A stretch of 62,000 nucleotides of DNA, taken from contig NMRA01000526.1 in NCBI GenBank assembly GCA_002633005.1, forward strand, positions 45,678 to 107,677, read 5' to 3'. A program made the position numbers and the translations under genes. This document shows, in pieces, positions 57,053 through 62,000 of the stretch. Positions within the stretch are counted from its first letter, which is position 1, and the number at the start of each line of letters is the position of its first letter. The notes under the pieces were generated by a model. The model searched no databases. It was not told the DNA's origin and saw only the letters and a list, made by a program, of their open reading frames with translations. The DNA comes from Phoronis australis (Eukaryota; Phoronida; Phoronidae).

Positions 57053-58484
57053 CTGGAAGTACAGAACCAAACCATGAGCAGTTAACAAATTTGGAAAATG
57101 GCCAAGCAGAAAAGTATACGGTAAAAATTCTTCCATTTGGGACAAAAGAATCAACTGACAGTAAAATTGACATTTTTCAGTAGCTTATTTCACAGATCAA
57201 AATGCTAAAAGTTTTATGAAATGTTGTTTCGTGACAGCCATTCTGTATAAACCACGATAAAATTGAAGTAAAACTATTTTGTTGAGACCCAAAGAATGTT
57301 AATGTCCTTCAGAGTATAACTTATGTCAACCAATGGCATTGTAAAATATGTCCAACTGCTGTTGTATGATAGCCATGAAGATGAGAGCACAAGCAACTGA
57401 ATTCAGTACTTCTGTTCAGATGGGTTTGTGATTGGGAAGCTTCGAAAAATGGGGGTGAGCTTATGTCACACAATTTTGCATTAGCCTTGGGATTGAATTT
57501 ATACATAACTGCATAAGCTCATGATATGTAGTAATATTCTGCACACTATCCGAAGTCCTAGCATATGAATCATGCTTTGCGTGACATGCCCTCTCTATGA
57601 TTAAGGTACACTTTTGAGGTATGTTTTCCGAGGTTAATTTGATTGGAATGGACCAAAAAGACTGGCTGGTCCTTTGGGCTCATACACCAGAAATAAAGAA
57701 AAGCCAGGATGTGTTTATACTTGGTGGTGCACTTACACCCAGATGAGTACAGCAATAGCAATTCATTTGCGCACCCAGCCTTCAAAATGGGGGGCTTGAA
57801 TTCCTGATGTTATGGACCTTTTGCTAACAAAAGAGCGGGCAGACTAAAAAAAAAAAAAACGGGAGCACCACTGTGAATTGCGCGTGTGCCGGCTTATTTA
57901 CTGGACTTTTGTCCCATTTCCTCTGACATTTTGTCTCTCAGGGGCACACCTTTTTGCCCACTTTGCCAAATGGGGGGGCTCGAGCCCCCCGAGCCCCCCC
58001 TGGGTGTGTGCATGCAATTGCAATAAAGTTTATACGTACATGACAGCCACATAATAAAATCCACCAAACCACACAATCGATGTAACTACATGTACTCCAA
58101 TTAGGGCTTTTCCGTATTCCTTGTATGCATTCTTGAATCGTTGGAATATGGACAACGACTGCTCTTGAGAGTCCTTTGTAGGAGACACGGCTCCTTCTTT
58201 GTTGATTTCTAAACTGTCATTTGTAGTGGAACTGGATAAGGTGTCGCTGGGCTTGACACCAGTTATCTTAATTTTGTGTAATGTCGATTCTGATTGACTG
58301 GAAGTCTTGGAGTTTTCTTTCCTCAATGAAGAAGACAGCACATATGACCGCCTAAATAGGGATAACCGTACACGAGATGCATCAGACAAAACTATTCTAT
58401 CGCAAGACTTTATGTACGTTGGTGTTAAAGATGAATGCTTCACCCTAAATCCAAGATGACTTTTTTGGCACACCGTACTTAGAC
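56653..58484 (-). CDS. FAM210A: FAM210A-like mitochondrial protein (DUF1279), last two coding exons
   Basis: Exons 58040-58484 and 56653-57052 join as GTCAT|GTACGT to TTCCAG|GGGC, restoring a Met codon, and give 280 residues to the TGA. Seen: a basic, Ser/Arg-rich leader (mitochondrial-type), SIFQRFKNAYKEYGKALIGV entering a membrane segment (VVTSIVWFGGFYYVAV), DVVPLLQKLG, a second hydrophobic helix (SLAVAYLLYEIAKPVRYFVT), and a charged coiled coil. The order matches vertebrate FAM210A, which acts in mitochondrial translation and in muscle and bone (family knowledge). The exon at 58484 begins in phase 1, so a start exon lies further upstream; it was not found. Confidence 0.9.
57053..58039 (-). 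other. FAM210A intron
   Basis: About 990 bases. The part near 57780-58010 has G-rich repeat text (GGGGGGCTCGAGCCCCCC type) related to the MITE at 58850. No RNA gene seen. Confidence 0.6.
58040..58484 (-). CDS. FAM210A: FAM210A exon (leader and first membrane helix)
   Basis: 445 nt between acceptor CTGTTTTAG| and donor CAT|GTACGT. There is no ATG near its start: the frame enters from an upstream exon with the codons LSTVCQKSHLGF. It ends in the first DUF1279 helix. Confidence 0.88.
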
Positions 58485-58539
58485 CTAAAACAGAAAATTA
58501 AACATTAACAACATCATCTGAATATTTTTAATGAAAACA

Positions 58540-58849
58540 CTGCTCGCACCGGGGGATATGACATCATATTTCATAGCCTGAGCAGCGTAAAAATAGCCAG
58601 TTGTCGATTTGGACAACTGAACGAAGGACTGCTCGAAAAATTTTCGGTTATGGGAGTATTTGTTCAAGTTGGAAGGAGTCAAAGCCATCCACAGTCTTCT
58701 AATGTGTCCCTATAGATACAAAAGGTACTTATAGCGATGTGACTTTGAGGGTTTAATCAGTGTGTTTCATAATTCGCTGAAAAGCTTCCGGCCTATGAAC
58801 GCCCTATGGGAGTGACACTGTCTCTACTGCTAAGTAGAGACGGTGGCAC
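58540..58849. repeat. Copy of a foldback arm
   Basis: Matches the right arm of the foldback at 60412-60885 (GAGTTGGAAGGA, ATGTGACTTTGA, AATTCG-TGAAAAGCTT) and, inverted, its left arm. The open frame inside (58485-58688) is therefore more likely repeat-derived than the missing first exon of FAM210A. Confidence 0.55.
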
Positions 58850-59238
58850 CAGTGGCGGATCTAGGATATCATAAGGGGGGCCCTACATTTTGTCTTCTGT
58901 CTCAGTGAATCGCGCAAAGCACGATTGTGGGGGCGCAACCAGTCTGAAACATGGGGGGGCTTGAATTTCTGAGGTTGTACACGACTAAAACAAACCACGA
59001 TTGCGTGGGCGCACCCAGCCTAAAACATGGGGGGGCTCCAATTTCTGAGGTTGTTCACGACTAAAAAAAACAAACGGAAGCCGATTGCGACGGCAATACA
59101 TTTTTTCAGCCGCATGTTAATTACTGGGGTTAGTTAATGAACTAAATCTTTCCTCACAACCTGGCTCTTTAATGTTTTTCCGGCAGTCAAGGGGGGCCCG
59201 CCTACCCGTCTTCCCCCCCTCCCCTAAATCAGCCTATG
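58850..59238. mobile_element. MITE, CAGTGGCGGATCTAGG family, with inner tandem repeat
   Basis: Starts CAGTGGCGGATCTAGG and ends CCCCTAAATCAGCCTATG, its diverged inverse. Inside are two copies of an 82-base unit (58920-59070) carrying GGGGGGGCT, AATTTCTGAGGTTGT and CACGACTAAAA. Confidence 0.68.
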
Positions 59239-60411
59239 GGCACGGTCTACTTTACATGTTGCTATAAGTTCCTAGCTGTATTTTGACAATAGTTTACATA
59301 GTTTCAATACAGCCCGCTGGCTGGGCCTTGGCTATATCTAGTCTTGTCATGTAAATCCCGAGGGTCTTCAGAGGTAGCATCTGTGGGTAGAAGTCCATAT
59401 TAGAACACGATCAAATCTCCAGTAATGGTCCTACAGGGAATGACCACAGATGCAGGCCGAAAGACATATATTTAGCAGTTATGTCCAAGGACAATTACTG
59501 CACGAAGGATGGACAAGTAGCACAATTTATTATCAAGTCTTTATCAAGAGATCCAGGTCTGGGTGATTATTCACAGGTTAGCATAGCACAATTCACAATT
59601 GCACTTATCACGACATGACGCACAAAGCAAGGTACTGGTTGAATCCACAGTATCCAGGACATCGATGTTGGGTCCAAGGGCATACTAAGCATTTTTACAG
59701 GGCATAAATAATTCACAGCATTAACATTGGATTGGGTCATGCCGTTCCAGCACAATTGCATTTATCGCAACACGAGTTAAAACGAAGGATATCTACAGCA
59801 GCACATGTTTTACCTGATTTCAGAATATTGTACACATTTCCATTATGCCTAATGAGAGACGGAAAAAAAATTGCCATGTCATTCAGTTGAGAAAATCAAA
59901 TAATCTGACGCAAATCGCATTATAATACGCCGTTTCTATTGCAGAAGCACGCTTTGAGTCGTAAAGCAGAGGAGGTGTTTTTGCGACAAACGGCATTTCC
60001 AAAACCGATTTAAAAATAAATAGTTGGAACGAAAATCAGCTTACTTACTCTGATCTTTTGTGCGTTTAGTTAGTAAGTATACTTATGTATAAAGTCAAAT
60101 ATGTAAAACATTTTATATTTTATACTCCCATTTGTTCCACAGGAAATACTTTACGGCATTTTTGGCATGGCTGCCAGTGGTAAGATTTTGTTGTTGTGCT
60201 GCGCTTTGGCGGCGAATGTGTTGCCTTTGACCCATGATTTCTATTTTTAAAACACCCCAAGTGATCCCCAGTATTTAAATATGATGTCATGTAACTTTGA
60301 TTCGTAAATTTGTTTGCTAAAGACTTTTTGTCAAATAAGGCAAACGTCAAGTTTATGTCTATGAAGACAGTGACCACCGTCGACTAGTCTCTACTCTGCC
60401 TCGTATCTGGT
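59239..60411. other. No gene seen
   Basis: Contains a degenerate duplicated phrase around 59580-59600 and 59750-59780 (CACAATTGCA-TTATC). Nothing codes recognisably; a first exon of FAM210A could be hidden here. Confidence 0.4.
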
Positions 60412-60885
60412 AGGCCTAACAGTAGTAGAGACGGTGGGAGATTTTCGGCGAACTATGCCTCAAACTTATTAAAATGTCCAAGCCAGATTGTTATTTGTAA
60501 CTTTTGCGCACAGAGAGACACGGTAAGAGGCCGCAGTTGTCTTGGAATTCCTTCCAACTCAAACAAATACTCCCGTAAATGGCGTAATCAAACATTTTTC
60601 GAGCAGTCCTTCATTGAGCTGCCCAAATTGTCTACTGGCCATTTTTACACTGCGCACACTCCAATTTTTACTGCACCCAGCAGGAGCGCGTGCAGACTAA
60701 AAATGGCCAGTTTGATTATGGGACTATTTTTTTTTCGAGTTGGAAGGAATTAAAGATATCGACGGCCTCTTAAGGTGTTCCTCTATGCGCTAAAGGTATT
60801 TATAACAATGTGACTTTGATGTTTTAATCAGTGTGATGTATAATTCGTCGAAAAGCTTCACCGTCTCTACTGGGATCAGTTAGAG
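60412..60885. mobile_element. Foldback element
   Basis: Left end AGTAGAGACGGTG and right end CACCGTCTCTACTG; inner arms are also inverted (TTCGGCGAACTAT with ATAATTCGTCGAA; CCTTCCAACTC with GAGTTGGAAGG). No coding capacity. Confidence 0.7.
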
Positions 60886-62000
60886 ATGGGGGTCACTGTC
60901 TATATGAAGTCATGAAGAATGTCTAGACTAGACAGGTCCATCGTTTGGACACTGGTCAGATACACCAGTCCTTAGAGAACCAGGCTATTACTAAATAATG
61001 GGCCGAAGCAAAGTTTCCTGATAACTTTGGTTTGCTGTTAGTAAAGTATTCAAAACTACTAACGAAGTGCAGACACTTCTGGTAATTTGTTGTACACTGT
61101 TTGCATTCTTGTGTAAAAGAGAACAGCGGATTGAAGAATCGACGAAAACAGAGATTGGCTAACAGATAGCAATCAATTTCATGTCACTCAAAACTTGGGG
61201 AAATTTCCTGTGATTTTTTTAATGTTTTTCTTAGGGTAATGGGGCCAAAGTGCAACCCAAAAATTGAGACATGGATGTCCATCGATTTATGGTATAAAAT
61301 ACAAGTCATCACTCTTTCTGCAGAGGAATATTGTTTTTAGATTGGAATGGCTTTGATTATTCTGTAAGTTGTGTGACGTGCAAGCATCTCTGAACTATTT
61401 TAGCATCAGAGTTTTAGGACCTTGTGAAAGTATAACATCTAGCTTTCAGGGACCTTTCTAACACAATAGCTGTATTCAAAGTTCTCTGTATCCAACTCAA
61501 ATTATACGCATTACAGTTAGCTTGAAACTAGAACAGAAGGATTTAAGTGAGGTGAACATTGTAAAGGAAGCTTGTTGTAACTGTATGGTTATCGAATTTT
61601 TTATTTTTAGATCCAGCAGTTCCAGTGGGCAAGCTAGGTGACTTGGTAAGACCATTAGGCTAAATGAACTTCTTGTTTTCTTCTGAACATTCCGTATGAA
61701 CATTCGGGCGTCCTTACGAGGGGGGGGGAGCACTTAGGGGAGCAAGGGTGGTAACCCAGACGAGTATGGTAATAACTGTTATAATCGTTTGTTGAGGTCT
61801 TTCCTGAAACTGCATAGCTGTCATTATGAACAAATTCACGATCAAACTGTCAATTAAACTTAGCGATCAAAGTATTGATACTGTTTGTTTTAGAACAGCT
61901 GCTAACAAATTGTACCTCATGCACTAAAATGAGGTCCATGTGTATTTTGTTTTTCAACGCCAGCAGTAGGTTTGCTGCTTTTCATTCACAGGATGGTAAA
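60886..62000. other. No gene seen
   Basis: No coding exon or RNA recognised up to the window edge. A poly-G run lies at about 61721-61729. Confidence 0.4.

Noticed and set aside
58485-58688. Minus-strand open frame as the first exon of FAM210A
   Set aside because: It lies next to the exon, but no splice donor fits, and the same sequence recurs in the foldback element at 60412-60885, so it is repeat-derived.

Overview
The window is eukaryotic: AT-rich, intron-containing and crowded with transposable elements. GT-AG introns, gypsy, BEL/Pao and Penelope-type retroelements, MITEs and a tRNA-derived SINE point to an invertebrate animal. A marine deuterostome is my guess, from the protein sequences and repeat style; the species cannot be fixed from sequence alone.

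Two host genes can be built, both on the minus strand. (1) PABPN1, nuclear poly(A)-binding protein: seven coding exons between 17687 and 6068 join with consistent phases into a 232-residue protein (acidic N-terminus, coiled coil, one RRM, RG-rich tail, terminal SPY). Introns 2 and 3, on either side of the 62-nt exon 3, each hold a C/D-box snoRNA. Their shared guide matches the 28S rRNA site methylated at human C1327 (SNORD104-type). (2) FAM210A-like (DUF1279) mitochondrial membrane protein: the last two coding exons are at 58484-58040 and 57052-56653; the first exon was not found.

A large direct duplication joins roughly 6488-25170 (copy A, with the working PABPN1) to 35225-50950 (copy B, a PABPN1 pseudogene). 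Copy B keeps exons 2-5 and both snoRNAs, but it breaks off inside exon 6 and inside exon 1. The two copies act as empty-site controls for each other, which allows several transposon insertions to be placed to the base.

Layout: 1-6060 repeats and intergenic; 6068-17960 PABPN1 and its promoter; 18825-24180 minus-strand gypsy-like element carrying a nested hAT-like MITE; 25194-30501 plus-strand gypsy-like element carrying a nested Penelope fragment; 30741-33275 Helentron-like repeat array; 35215-48179 PABPN1 pseudogene, whose first intron is filled by a BEL/Pao element (itself holding a MITE that holds a solo LTR) and a second gypsy gag fragment; 48180-50960 duplicated upstream sequence; 53853-55295 a further Helentron-like array; 55980-58484 FAM210A and decayed copies of its C-terminal coding module; 58850-62000 MITEs and foldback repeats.

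The most unusual signals are the snoRNA pair with a compensatory stem change, the three repeat arrays carrying regularly spaced CTCF-consensus motifs in opposed orientations, and the amplified FAM210A coiled-coil module.
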